Of a DNA stretch of 64,000 bases, positions 30,158 to 38,615 are shown one piece after another (position 1 is the stretch's first letter; every line of letters starts with the position of its first letter). The stretch is from Bordetella genomosp. 1. GTDB taxonomy: Bacteria > Pseudomonadota > Gammaproteobacteria > Burkholderiales > Burkholderiaceae_B. The stretch covers positions 1-64,000 of the forward strand of contig NZ_NEVL01000002.1 in assembly GCF_002261335.1 (NCBI RefSeq). Reading direction: 5' to 3'. The position numbers and the translations under genes are program-made. The notes under the pieces were generated by a model. It was not told the origin of the DNA. It did no database searches and saw only the letters and a program-made list of their open reading frames with translations.

Positions 30158-30901
30158 TCAGGCCGTATCGCCGCGCTGCTGCGCGGGCACGACACCGCCG
30201 AGCGCGCGGGTCAGGGTGCGCGCGGCCGCCAGCACGTCGGCGGCCTGTTCGCGCACCAGCCGCGCGGTGGGCATGGTGAGCGTGACCGCGCCGGCCAGCG
30301 CGCCGTCCGCGCCGAACACCGGCGCCGAGATGCCCGACAGCTCGGGCATGCGATCCCCCTCCAGCACGATGACCTGCTCGCGCCGCACCTGGCGCGCGAT
30401 GGCGTCGTTGGCGCCCGCATAGGCGCTCAGCACGCGGCCGCCCGCGCCGCGATCGAGCGGCAGCAGATCGCCCGCGCGGATGTGGTCGCGGATCGGCTGC
30501 GGCGAATCCACGCGATACAGGCAGAGCCGGTGACCGCCCTGGGCCACGTGATAGGCCGCGCTTTCGCGCGTGCGCGCCGCGAGCTCGCGCAGCACCGGCA
30601 GCACCAGATCCTGCAGCGCGAACGAGGCCGCGTAGATGGCGTGCAGCCGCGCCACCTCGGCCCCGAGCGCGTAGTGGCCGCTGGCGCTGCGCCGCACCAG
30701 CCCGCCGTGTTCGAGCGAGGCCAACAGCCGCAGCACGGTGCTTTTGTAGAGCCGCGTGCGCGCCGCCAGCTCGGCCAGCGGCAGCTCGCCGTCGCCCGCG
30801 CGGAACGCGGCCAGCACGGAGAGGGCGCGGTCGACCGCGGCGGCGCCGCCGGGCGCGGCGTGTTCATCGGCAAGCGAGGGCTGGGTGGCTTTGCGGGGCA
30901 T
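30158..30901 (-). CDS. IclR family transcriptional regulator
   Basis: A 247-residue regulator with an N-terminal winged helix (VDRALSVLAAFRAGDGELPL, then KSTVLRLLASLEHGGLV) and the C-terminal effector-binding IclR domain (AYHVAQGGHRLCLYRVDS through AGAVTLTMP). Divergent from, and about 110 nt away from, an HMG-CoA-lyase, CoA-transferase and Bug-protein operon. A perfect palindrome lies in between, so local control of that operon is the simple reading. The effector is unknown. Confidence 0.9.
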   Translation of the reverse strand: MPRKATQPSLADEHAAPGGAAAVDRALSVLAAFRAGDGELPLAELAARTRLYKSTVLRLLASLEHGGLVRRSASGHYALGAEVARLHAIYAASFALQDLVLPVLRELAARTRESAAYHVAQGGHRLCLYRVDSPQPIRDHIRAGDLLPLDRGAGGRVLSAYAGANDAIARQVRREQVIVLEGDRMPELSGISAPVFGADGALAGAVTLTMPTARLVREQAADVLAAARTLTRALGGVVPAQQRGDTA

Positions 30902-30920
30902 GGGCGGGCGGCCGCGGCGG

Positions 30921-30950
30921 TTGACACCGACGCGGCGAAAGGCAAATAAT
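30921..30950 (+). promoter_or_regulatory. Promoter of the HMG-CoA lyase operon
   Basis: A consensus -35 TTGACA (30921-30926) and AATAAT (30945-30950) with an 18-nt spacer, about 60 nt before the first ATG. Confidence 0.6.
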
Positions 30951-30956
30951 AAATTA

Positions 30957-30973
30957 ATAGAACGTCGTTCTAT
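30957..30973. promoter_or_regulatory. Probable IclR operator
   Basis: ATAGAACGTCGTTCTAT, a perfect 17-bp palindrome with 8-bp arms, sits immediately downstream of the -10 box where a bound repressor would block initiation. A half-site (GGAACGAT) follows at 30979-30986. Assignment to the divergent IclR protein is inferred from position. Confidence 0.6.
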
Positions 30974-31010
30974 CTTACGGAACGATGCGAAAAACGTCAA
31001 GGAGACAGCC

Positions 31011-31937
31011 ATGCCCGCAGTCTGGGTCAGTGAGGTCGGGCCGCGCGATGGCCTGCAGAGCATCGCCACGATCATGCCCACCGCCGCCAAGCAGCGCTGG
31101 CTCGCGGCGCTGGCGCGCGCCGGCGTGCCCGAGATCGAGGTGGCCTCGTTCGTGCCGGCCCGGCTGATGCCGCAGATGGCCGATGCCGCCGAGGTGGTGC
31201 GCGCGGCCTGCGCGTTGCCGGCCCTGCACGTGGCCGCGCTGGCGCCCAATCTGCAGGGGGCGCGCGCCGCGATGGCGGCCGGCGCGCACAAGCTCACGCT
31301 GCCGGTGTCCGTGAGCGAAGCGCATTCGCTCGCCAACGTGCGCAAGACCCACGCCGAAATGGTCGAGGTGGTGCGCGGCGTGGTGGCGCTGCGCGATGCC
31401 GAATTCGCCGGCGTGCGCATCGAGGCGGGGCTGTCCACCGCCTTCGGCTGCACGCTGGCTGGCGCGGTCAGCGACGCGCAGACGCTGCGCATGGCGCAGA
31501 CCATGGCCGACTGCGGCGTGGACGAGATCGGCCTGTCGGACACCACCGGCTATGCCAACCCCGCGCAGGTCGGCCGGCTGTTCCGCGCGCTGCGGCGCGA
31601 GGTCGGCGAGCGCGCGGGCGGGGCCCACTTCCACAACACGCGCGGCCAGGGCCTGGCCAACGTGGTGGCCGCGCTCGAGGCCGGCGTGACCACCTTCGAC
31701 GCGAGCCAGGGCGGACTCGGCGGCTGCCCGCACGCGCCCGGCGCCACCGGCAACATCGTCACCGAAGACCTGGTGTTCCTGCTCGAGGCCATGGGCCTGG
31801 ACACCGGCATCGATCTCGATGCCCTGCTGCAGGCGCGCGCCATCCTGGCCGAGGCGCTGCCGGGCGAGCCGCTGTACGGGCACCTGCCCGATGCCGGCCT
31901 GCCCAAGGGCTTCGCCTACGCGCGGGAGGCCGCATGA
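31011..31937 (+). CDS. Hydroxymethylglutaryl-CoA lyase family protein
   Basis: A DRE-TIM metallolyase of 308 residues that cleaves HMG-CoA or a related 3-hydroxy-acyl-CoA to acetyl-CoA and a keto acid. It has EVGPRDGLQ at the N-terminus, HFHNTRGQGLANV, and the HMGL signature with its catalytic Cys in GGLGGCPHAPGATGN. AAGGAG precedes the ATG. It overlaps a class III CoA-transferase gene by 4 nt, which points to CoA activation of a dicarboxylate (for example 3-hydroxy-3-methylglutarate) followed by cleavage. Confidence 0.92.
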   Translation: MPAVWVSEVGPRDGLQSIATIMPTAAKQRWLAALARAGVPEIEVASFVPARLMPQMADAAEVVRAACALPALHVAALAPNLQGARAAMAAGAHKLTLPVSVSEAHSLANVRKTHAEMVEVVRGVVALRDAEFAGVRIEAGLSTAFGCTLAGAVSDAQTLRMAQTMADCGVDEIGLSDTTGYANPAQVGRLFRALRREVGERAGGAHFHNTRGQGLANVVAALEAGVTTFDASQGGLGGCPHAPGATGNIVTEDLVFLLEAMGLDTGIDLDALLQARAILAEALPGEPLYGHLPDAGLPKGFAYAREAA

Positions 31938-33157
31938 ACGCGCCGCACGACACCGCGCCCGACACCGCGCTGCCGCTGGCCGGCGTGCGCGTGATCGAGT
32001 TCACGCACATGGTGATGGGCCCGACCTGCGGCATGGTGCTGGCCGATCTCGGCGCCGAGGTCATCAAGATCGAGCCCGTGCAGGGCGACAACACGCGCCG
32101 CCTCAAGGGCTCGGGCGCGGGCTTCTTCGCCATGTTCAACCGCAACAAGAAAAGCCTGCCGGTGGACCTGCACGATCCGCGCGGCCGCGAGCTGGTGCTG
32201 CGGCTGATCGCCACCGCCGACATCGTGAGCGAGAACTTCAAGCCCGGCGCGATGGCGCGCCTCGGCCTGGACTACGCCAGCCTCGAGACGCTGAACCCCG
32301 GGCTCATCTACGTCTCGCACAAGGGTTTCCTGCCGGGCCCCTACGAGCATCGCACCGCGCTCGACGAGGTGGTGCAGATGATGGGCGGGCTGGCCTACAT
32401 GACCGGACCGCAGGGCCGGCCGCTGCGCGCCGGCGCCGCAGTCAACGACATCATGGGCGGCATGTTCGGCGCGCTCGGCGCGATGGCTGCGCTGCTGGAG
32501 CGGCGCCAGACCGGGCGCGGCCAGCAGGTGCAGAGCGCGCTGTTCGAGAACAACGTGTTCCTGGTCGGGCATCACATGATGCAGTTCGCGGTCACGGGGC
32601 AGGCCGCCGCGCCCATGCCGAGCCGCATCTCGGCCTGGGCCGTGTACGACGTGTTCACGGTGGCCGACGAGGCGCAGATCTTCCTGGCGGTGGTGTCGGA
32701 CACGCAGTGGCGCGTGTTCTGCGAGGCCTTCGGCTATGCCGACCTGGCCGCCGACGCGCGGCTGCACAGCAACAACGAGCGCGTCGACGCGCGCCCCTGG
32801 CTCATGCCGATCCTGCGCGAGCGCCTGGCCGCGTTCTCGGCCACCGAGCTGGCGCAGCGCTTCGAGCGGCATGGCCTGCCGTACGCGCCGATCGCCAAGC
32901 CGCAGGAGCTGTTCGACGACCCGCATCTGGCCGGCACCGGCGGCCTGGCCGACATCCGCCTGCCCGACGGCGCGCGCCAGGGCGAGACCACGCGCGTGCC
33001 GCTGTTGCCGATCACGCTGGGCGGACGCCGGCCCGGCGTGCGCTCGGACCCGCCCGTGCTGGGCGCGCAGGGCCTGGACGTGCTCGACGCCATCGGCGTC
33101 GATGCGCGGACGCGGGCCGAACTGATCGAGGCCGGCGTGCTCGGCCCGGTGACCTGA
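31934..33157 (+). CDS. CaiB/BaiF (class III) CoA-transferase
   Basis: A 407-residue family III CoA-transferase. The N-terminal block is GVRVIEFTHMVMGPTCGMVL, followed by ADLGAEVIKIEP and NRNKKSLPVDLHDPRGRELV. The central MMGGLAYMTGPQGRPLRAG and VNDIMGGMFGALGA fit the active-site region. It is coupled to the lyase by an ATGA overlap, so it probably activates that lyase's substrate. Donor and acceptor acids are not readable from the sequence. Confidence 0.9.
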   Translation: MNAPHDTAPDTALPLAGVRVIEFTHMVMGPTCGMVLADLGAEVIKIEPVQGDNTRRLKGSGAGFFAMFNRNKKSLPVDLHDPRGRELVLRLIATADIVSENFKPGAMARLGLDYASLETLNPGLIYVSHKGFLPGPYEHRTALDEVVQMMGGLAYMTGPQGRPLRAGAAVNDIMGGMFGALGAMAALLERRQTGRGQQVQSALFENNVFLVGHHMMQFAVTGQAAAPMPSRISAWAVYDVFTVADEAQIFLAVVSDTQWRVFCEAFGYADLAADARLHSNNERVDARPWLMPILRERLAAFSATELAQRFERHGLPYAPIAKPQELFDDPHLAGTGGLADIRLPDGARQGETTRVPLLPITLGGRRPGVRSDPPVLGAQGLDVLDAIGVDARTRAELIEAGVLGPVT

Positions 33158-33201
33158 GCCGGCGTCGCGCCGGCCGATTTCATAACAAGACGGAGACAAC
33201 C

Positions 33202-34197
33202 ATGAAGTTCTCAAGCGCGCATGCGTTCATGCGCTCCCTGTGCGCGGCCGCCGGCCTGGCCGCCGCGATGGCCGGCGCACCGGCCCAGGCCGCCTATCCC
33301 GAGCGGCCCATCAACCTGATCGTGCCCATGCCGCCCGGCGGCGGCACCGACACCGTGAGCCGGCTGGTGGCCGAGCGGGTCGGCGCGGGCGGGGCGGGCT
33401 GGTCGATGGTGGTGCAGAACAAGCCCGGCGCCACCGGCAACATCGGCATGGAGTTCGTCGCGCGCGCCGAACCCGACGGCTACACGGTGGGCATGGGGCA
33501 GGCCGCGAACCTCGCCATCAACCCCGCGATCTATCCGCGCATGCCCTTCAAGCCGGCCGAGGATTTCACGCTGATCGGGCTGGTGGCGGCGCAGCCGGTG
33601 GTGCTGGTGGTGCGGGCCGACTCGCCCTACCGCACGCTCAAGGACCTGCTCGACGACGCGCACAAGCGCCCCGCGGGCAGCCTGCGGCTGGCGTCGGCCG
33701 GCAACGGCACCATCGGCCACATGGCCGGCATGATGCTGGCGCGCCGCGCCGGCGTGGAATTCCTGCACGTGCCGTACAAGGGCGCCGGCCCGGCGGTCAC
33801 CGACCTGGTCGGCGGCCAGACCGATCTCTACTTCATCACGCCGCAGACGGCCTTCGCGCTGTTCAAGGCCGGCAAGCTGCGCGCGCTGGCGGTCACCTCG
33901 ACCTCGCGCCTGGAGGCCCTGCCCGACGTGCCCACGGTGGCCGAGTCCGGCTTCGCGGGCTTCGAGGCCTCGGCCTGGACCGGCATGGTCGGGCCCGCCA
34001 ACCTGCCCGCGCCCGCGGTGCAGGCGCTCAACGCACGGCTGCAGACCGTGCTGGCCGAGCCCGAGATGAAGCGCCGGCTGGCCGACGAGGGCAGCCAGGT
34101 GCTGGGCGGCACGCCGCAGGCGTTCCGCCAATATCTCGACAGCGAGACCGTGAAGTGGGGCGAGGTGGTCAAGGCCGCCGGCATCCGGCTCGACTGA
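33202..34197 (+). CDS. Bug/TctC family periplasmic solute-binding protein
   Basis: A 331-residue extracytoplasmic binding protein of the Bordetella uptake gene (Bug) family, greatly expanded in this order. A signal peptide of about 29 residues ends APAQA. YPERPINLIVPMPPGGGTD, NKPGATGNIG, ANLAINPAIY and HVPYKGAGPAVTDLVGGQ are family blocks. It probably captures the carboxylate degraded by the two enzymes upstream; no TctA/TctB membrane subunits are adjacent. Confidence 0.92.
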   Translation: MKFSSAHAFMRSLCAAAGLAAAMAGAPAQAAYPERPINLIVPMPPGGGTDTVSRLVAERVGAGGAGWSMVVQNKPGATGNIGMEFVARAEPDGYTVGMGQAANLAINPAIYPRMPFKPAEDFTLIGLVAAQPVVLVVRADSPYRTLKDLLDDAHKRPAGSLRLASAGNGTIGHMAGMMLARRAGVEFLHVPYKGAGPAVTDLVGGQTDLYFITPQTAFALFKAGKLRALAVTSTSRLEALPDVPTVAESGFAGFEASAWTGMVGPANLPAPAVQALNARLQTVLAEPEMKRRLADEGSQVLGGTPQAFRQYLDSETVKWGEVVKAAGIRLD

Positions 34198-34217
34198 GGC
34201 GGCGCACCATGAAAAAA

Positions 34218-34251
34218 GCCGCGCGGAGCAGACGCCGCGCGGCTTTTTTTT
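34218..34251 (+). terminator. Terminator between the Bug gene and glnS
   Basis: GCCGCGCGG (34218-34226) and CCGCGCGGC (34235-34243) enclose an 8-nt loop, with A6 before and T8 after. It is strong and works on both strands for the convergent genes. Confidence 0.9.
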
Positions 34252-34270
34252 GCGTTGACGCGGGCGGCGC

Positions 34271-36037
34271 TCAGGCGCCGGCGGCCCACGAGTCTTTCAG
34301 CGTGACGATGCGGTTGAGCACCGGCGCGCCCGGCGCCGAGTCCTTCGCGTCGACCGTGAAGTAGCCCAGGCGCTCGAACTGCCAGGTGTTGCCCGGCTCG
34401 GTCACGATGCCCGGCTCCAGCCAGGCCTGCACGGTCTGCTTGGAGTTCGGGTTGAGCGCGGCGAGGAAGTCCTTGTCGCCCGCGTCGGGATGCGGATCGG
34501 CGAACAGGCGGTCGTAGAGCTGCACCTGCGCCGGCACCGCGTGCGCGGCGCTGACCCAGGTGATGTTGCCCTTGACCTTGACGCTGTCGGCGCCCGGCGT
34601 GCCGCTCTTGGTGTCGGGCAGGTATTCGGCCTGCACCTCGACCACGTCGCCGGCTTCGTTCTTGGTGAAGCCGGTGCAGCGCACCACGTAGCCGTATTTC
34701 AGGCGCACGGTGTTGCCGGGGAACAGGCGGAAATACTTCTTCGGCGGCTCCTCGCGGAAGTCGTCGCGTTCGATCCAGAGCTCGCGCGAGAACGGGAACT
34801 CGCGCACGCCGGCTTCCGGGTCGTGCGGATTGCGCGGCGCGGTGCAGGGCTCGGTCTGGCCTTCGGGATAGTTGGTGATGACCAGCTTGATCGGGTCGAG
34901 CACGGCCACCGAACGCGGCGTGGCCGGATCGAGGTCGTCGCGCACGGCCTGCTCCAGCAGGCTGTAGTCGATGCGGGAATCCGATTTCGACACCGCGGTG
35001 CGGTCGCAGAACAGCCGGATCGACGACGCGGTGTAGCCGCGGCGGCGCAGCCCGAACAGGGTCGGCATGCGCGGGTCGTCCCAGCCGTCGACGTAGCCTT
35101 CGCGCACCAGTTGCAGCAGCTTGCGCTTGCTGGTGACGATGTAGGTCAGGTTCAGGCGCGCGAATTCGTATTGGTGCGGCAGCGGACGGGCCAGCTTGCC
35201 CAGGTCGGCCAGGCGCGCCAGGATCCAGTCGTAGAACGGCCGCTGGTCTTCGAACTCCAGCGTGCAGATGCTGTGCGTGATGCCTTCGAGCGCGTCCTCG
35301 ACCGGATGGGCCCAGCTGTACATCGGGTAGATGCACCACTGGTTGCCGGTGCGGTGGTGGGTGGCATGGCGCACGCGATACATCACCGGGTCGCGCAGGT
35401 TGATGTTGGGCGAAGCCATGTCGATCTTGGCCCGCAGCACCAGGCTGCCGTCGGGATGCTTGCCGTCGCGCATCTCGCGCAGGCGGGCCAGCGATTCGGC
35501 CGGCGCGCGGTCGCGGAATGGCGAGTTGGTGCCCGGCTCGGTGAGGGTGCCGCGCTGGGCGCGGATCTCGTCGGCGGTCTGCTCGTCCACGTAGGCGTGG
35601 CCGGCCTCGACCAGCGCCTCGGCGAACTCATACATATAGCCGAAGTAGTCGCTGGCGAAGTACAGGTTGTCGCGGCCATCGGCCTTCCAGTCGAAGCCGA
35701 GCCAGTGCACGGCCTCTTCGATGGCGTCGACGTATTCCTGGTCTTCCTTCTCGGGATTGGTGTCGTCGAAGCGCAGGTGACAGACGCCCCCATACTCCTT
35801 GGCCAGCCCGAAGTTCACGCAGATGCTCTTGGCGTGACCGATGTGCAGGTAGCCGTTGGGCTCCGGCGGGAAGCGGGTGCGGATCCGGGCGGTGTCGGGT
35901 TCCCCCGCGGCCTGGACGGCTGCCGGGCCGGGACGGCCCGCCCAGCGCTTGTCCTGGAAGCGCTGGGCGTCCAGGTCTTCCTCGATGATGTTGCGCAGAT
36001 AGTTACTGGCGGCAGGCGGCGTCGGTGCGTGGGTCAT
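34271..36037 (-). CDS. glnS: Glutaminyl-tRNA synthetase
   Basis: Class I aminoacyl-tRNA synthetase charging tRNA-Gln, 588 residues. The HIGH motif is in PEPNGYLHIGHAKS (HIGH at 65-68) and the KMSKS-equivalent is AVSKSDSR near residue 290. The C-terminal anticodon-binding barrels follow (LDPIKLVITNYPEGQ, LPDTKSGTPGADSVKVKGNI-type sequence). The extended N-terminus NYLRNIIEEDL matches proteobacterial GlnRS. Monocistronic, divergent from the cydA-like gene. Confidence 0.96.
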   Translation of the reverse strand: MTHAPTPPAASNYLRNIIEEDLDAQRFQDKRWAGRPGPAAVQAAGEPDTARIRTRFPPEPNGYLHIGHAKSICVNFGLAKEYGGVCHLRFDDTNPEKEDQEYVDAIEEAVHWLGFDWKADGRDNLYFASDYFGYMYEFAEALVEAGHAYVDEQTADEIRAQRGTLTEPGTNSPFRDRAPAESLARLREMRDGKHPDGSLVLRAKIDMASPNINLRDPVMYRVRHATHHRTGNQWCIYPMYSWAHPVEDALEGITHSICTLEFEDQRPFYDWILARLADLGKLARPLPHQYEFARLNLTYIVTSKRKLLQLVREGYVDGWDDPRMPTLFGLRRRGYTASSIRLFCDRTAVSKSDSRIDYSLLEQAVRDDLDPATPRSVAVLDPIKLVITNYPEGQTEPCTAPRNPHDPEAGVREFPFSRELWIERDDFREEPPKKYFRLFPGNTVRLKYGYVVRCTGFTKNEAGDVVEVQAEYLPDTKSGTPGADSVKVKGNITWVSAAHAVPAQVQLYDRLFADPHPDAGDKDFLAALNPNSKQTVQAWLEPGIVTEPGNTWQFERLGYFTVDAKDSAPGAPVLNRIVTLKDSWAAGA

Positions 36038-36153
36038 TCTGCAAGAATCGGAAAAAGCGGCGACAAAGCGTCAATTTTGCCACGTTCCCGGCCAGAGGCC
36101 GTTGCAATCCTGCCTCCCACGGGGGCGGAACAGGCTCTACACTACCGCCCATC

Positions 36154-37494
36154 ATGAATATCGCCCCTCTGCAGCTGGCTCGAACCCAGTTCATGACCAG
36201 CCTGAGCTTTCTGGCTCTGTTCCTGGCCATTTCGCTGGCGTTGGCCTGGTTTCTGCTGTTTTTCAAGATCCGGGCCCGCGGCGCCGGCCAGGCCGGCTGG
36301 ACCGCGGCCTACCGCCTCTGGGTGCGGATATTCGCCCTGGCCTTCGTGCTGGCGCTCGCCGCCGCCGTGCCGGTGCTGGTCCAGCTGGGCAGCCTCTGGC
36401 CCGGCCTGATGGACAAGATCGGCAACGTGGCCGGCCCGCTGATCGGCTTCGGCGTGCTGTCGGTATTCGTGCTGAAGTCCTGTTTTCTTGGCGTGATGCT
36501 GTTCGGCCAGCGCCGCGTGTCCGACCTGGCCCACACCTTCGCGGTGTTCATGGTGGCCGTGGGCCAGCTGGTGGCCCTGGGCTGGGTGGTGGCGCTCCAG
36601 ACCTGGATGCAGACCCCCGACGGCGCCGCCCTGATCGACGGGCGCTACCAGGTCTACGACTGGTGGGAAGTCATCTTCAACCCCTCGTTCGGCTGGCGCG
36701 CCGGCGCCACCGTGGTGGGCGCCGCGCTGGCGGCCGCTTTCCTGATGATCGGCGTGCACGCCCTGCAGGCCCTGCGCCGCCCCCTCGACGACGGCGAACG
36801 CCTGGCGTTCAAGGCCGCGGTGGTGGTGGCGCTGGTGGCCGCGGCCCTGCAATGGCCGGTGGCGCAGAGCCTGCGCGACCTCACCGTGCGGCACCAGCCC
36901 GCCAAGGCGGCCGCGCTCGCGGGCTACTGGCACAGCGGCGGCAAGCCCGAGATCGCGGTCTGGGGCTGGCCCGACGCCGAGAGCCAGGCCAACCTGGGCG
37001 CCTGGACGCTGCAGAACACCGGGCAGCGCTGGCTCGCCCTCGACCCCAACGGCCTGTACATCGGGCTCGACAAATACTCCGGCATGCAGCCGCCCGTGGC
37101 GCTGGTGTTCTGGTCGCTGCGCGTGGCGGTGCTGCTGGGCGCCCTGATGTTCGTGGCCGCGCTGGTGTCGTTCCTGGGCACCATGCGGCGCGGCTTCGAT
37201 CCGGGCGTGATGCCGCGCTGGTGGCTGCGCCTGCTCACCGGCATGATGTTCTCGGGCGGGGCCGCCGTGGTGGCCTCGCTGTGGGTGTCGCTGCTGGGCC
37301 TGCAGCCCTATCTGGTCAACCGCAGCATCACCCAGTCCGAGGTGCTGAGTCCGGTCGCCGCCTCCACGCTGGGCTACGGCCTGGTCGCGTGGGGCGTGCT
37401 CTATTTCATATTGCTGGCGGCCTTCATCGGCATGCTGTTCCACGCGGCGCGCTACGGCGTGGTGCCCGTGCGCAAGACGGGAGGTACGCCATGA
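36154..37494 (+). CDS. CydA-like (cytochrome bd subunit I) paralogue lacking haem-ligand residues
   Basis: A 446-residue polytopic protein that aligns by eye along its length with subunit I of CIO-type cytochrome bd quinol oxidases: LARTQFMTSLSF, AGPLIGFGVLS, FLGVMLFG, ALQTWMQTP, IFNPSFGWR, HQPAKAAALAGYW, MQPPVALVFWSLR. At the positions of E. coli His19, His186 and Met393 (haem ligands) it has Leu20, Ala185 and Ala325. Glu99, Glu107, Trp441, Glu445 and Arg448 become Gly100, Lys108, Leu376, Leu380 and Leu383. The quinol-loop Lys252 is kept (Lys251) but Glu257 is Ala256. The frame is intact with all helices, so it does not look like a decaying pseudogene. It is unlikely to be an ordinary oxidase. 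It overlaps the cydB-like gene by 4 nt. Confidence 0.85.
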   Translation: MNIAPLQLARTQFMTSLSFLALFLAISLALAWFLLFFKIRARGAGQAGWTAAYRLWVRIFALAFVLALAAAVPVLVQLGSLWPGLMDKIGNVAGPLIGFGVLSVFVLKSCFLGVMLFGQRRVSDLAHTFAVFMVAVGQLVALGWVVALQTWMQTPDGAALIDGRYQVYDWWEVIFNPSFGWRAGATVVGAALAAAFLMIGVHALQALRRPLDDGERLAFKAAVVVALVAAALQWPVAQSLRDLTVRHQPAKAAALAGYWHSGGKPEIAVWGWPDAESQANLGAWTLQNTGQRWLALDPNGLYIGLDKYSGMQPPVALVFWSLRVAVLLGALMFVAALVSFLGTMRRGFDPGVMPRWWLRLLTGMMFSGGAAVVASLWVSLLGLQPYLVNRSITQSEVLSPVAASTLGYGLVAWGVLYFILLAAFIGMLFHAARYGVVPVRKTGGTP

Positions 37495-38549
37495 TCGCCA
37501 CTCTGGCCGCTTCGCTCGGGCTGGCGCCCGACGATCCGATGTTCTGGATGCCCATGGTCTTCATGGGGCTGCTGCTGTTGCTGATCGCCGCCGGCATCGT
37601 GTTCGACGGCTTCGACCTCGGCGTCGGCATCCTGCTGCAGATCGCGCCCTCGGAAGAACGCGGCCGCATGATGGGCCTGCTGTCGCCCTGGCGCGACGCC
37701 AACGAGTTCTGGCCGCTGCTGGGGGTCGGGCTGTTCGCCTCGGCCTTTCCGTTCGCCTGGGGCGCCATCACCGGCAAGCTGGTCGGGCCGCTGATGGTGG
37801 TCACGCTGGGCATCGTGCTGCGCAGTGTCGCGTTCGAGTTCCGCATCCGCGCGCGCCAGGAACACAAGCCGCGCTGGATCTTCGGCTTCTGGATCGGCTC
37901 GCTGCTGACCGCGATCGGGCAGGGCATGGTGCTGGGCCGCATCGCCACCGACTACCAGAGCGACGCGGGCTACGGCTGGTTCTCGCTGTTCGTGGGCCTG
38001 TGCGCGGTGGCGGCCTACGCGCTGCTGGGGGCCTGCTGGCTGGTGATGCGCGTCGACGGCGACCTGCAGCGCCGTGCGGCCCGCTGGGCGCGCCATTCGA
38101 TCCGCTGGACGGCGGCCGGCATGGTGGCGATCGCCGTCACCCTCGGCCTGGCCAACGCGGGCATCTTCTACAAATGGAGCAACGCGGCGCATCTGGGCGC
38201 GGCCACGGCCGTGTGGGCCGGCATGCTGCTGTGTTTCGTGAGCGCCGAGGTGTTCCTGGCGCGCGTGCCGACCAAGCCCGACAGCTTCAGCTGGGCGCCG
38301 TTCGTGCTCTGCGTGCTGCTGTATGTGCTGATGCTGCTCGGCCTGGCCTACAGCTTCTTCCCGTATCTGATCCTCGACGACATGACCATCTGGGACGGCA
38401 GCGGCGCGCTCGGCTCGATGCGGCTGGTGCTGGCCGGCGTGGTGGTCGGCGTGCCGGTGGTGCTGATCTTCAACCTGCTGGCCTACCGCTCGGTGTTCGG
38501 CAAGGAGCGCCGCCCGGTGGCGCTGCTGCCGCCGCCCTCGGTGTCCTGA
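37491..38549 (+). CDS. CydB-like (cytochrome bd subunit II) protein
   Basis: A 352-residue membrane protein matching subunit II of CIO-type cytochrome bd in overall plan. AGIVFDGFDLGVGILL carries the conserved DGFDLG. SPWRDANEFWPLLGVGLFASAFP corresponds to the usual P-W-x-x-N-x-x-W region (here SPWRDANEFW). The second half ends SFFPYLILDDMTIWDGSG, matching the family FPY...TIW block. It is coupled to the ligand-less CydA-like gene by ATGA. No cydX-like small ORF follows. Confidence 0.85.
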   Translation: MIATLAASLGLAPDDPMFWMPMVFMGLLLLLIAAGIVFDGFDLGVGILLQIAPSEERGRMMGLLSPWRDANEFWPLLGVGLFASAFPFAWGAITGKLVGPLMVVTLGIVLRSVAFEFRIRARQEHKPRWIFGFWIGSLLTAIGQGMVLGRIATDYQSDAGYGWFSLFVGLCAVAAYALLGACWLVMRVDGDLQRRAARWARHSIRWTAAGMVAIAVTLGLANAGIFYKWSNAAHLGAATAVWAGMLLCFVSAEVFLARVPTKPDSFSWAPFVLCVLLYVLMLLGLAYSFFPYLILDDMTIWDGSGALGSMRLVLAGVVVGVPVVLIFNLLAYRSVFGKERRPVALLPPPSVS

Positions 38550-38564
38550 ACCGCCCGTTTCCCC

Positions 38565-38598
38565 ATGCAAGAGGCCGCCCGCGGGCGGCCTCTTGCAT
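38565..38598. terminator. 34-bp perfect palindrome between the cydB-like gene and the kinase gene
   Basis: Two 17-bp arms (ATGCAAGAGGCCGCCCG and its complement) meet with no spacer, 16 nt past the cydB-like stop and 18 nt from the kinase stop. There is no T run. It may act as a factor-independent or Rho-limiting barrier between convergent genes. Confidence 0.6.
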
Positions 38599-38615
38599 GG
38601 ATGGCGCCATCGGCC

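Noticed and set aside
36154-38549. Functional cytochrome bd oxidase
   Set aside because: The family fits but none of the canonical haem-ligand residues is present in subunit I, so an ordinary quinol oxidase was not called.
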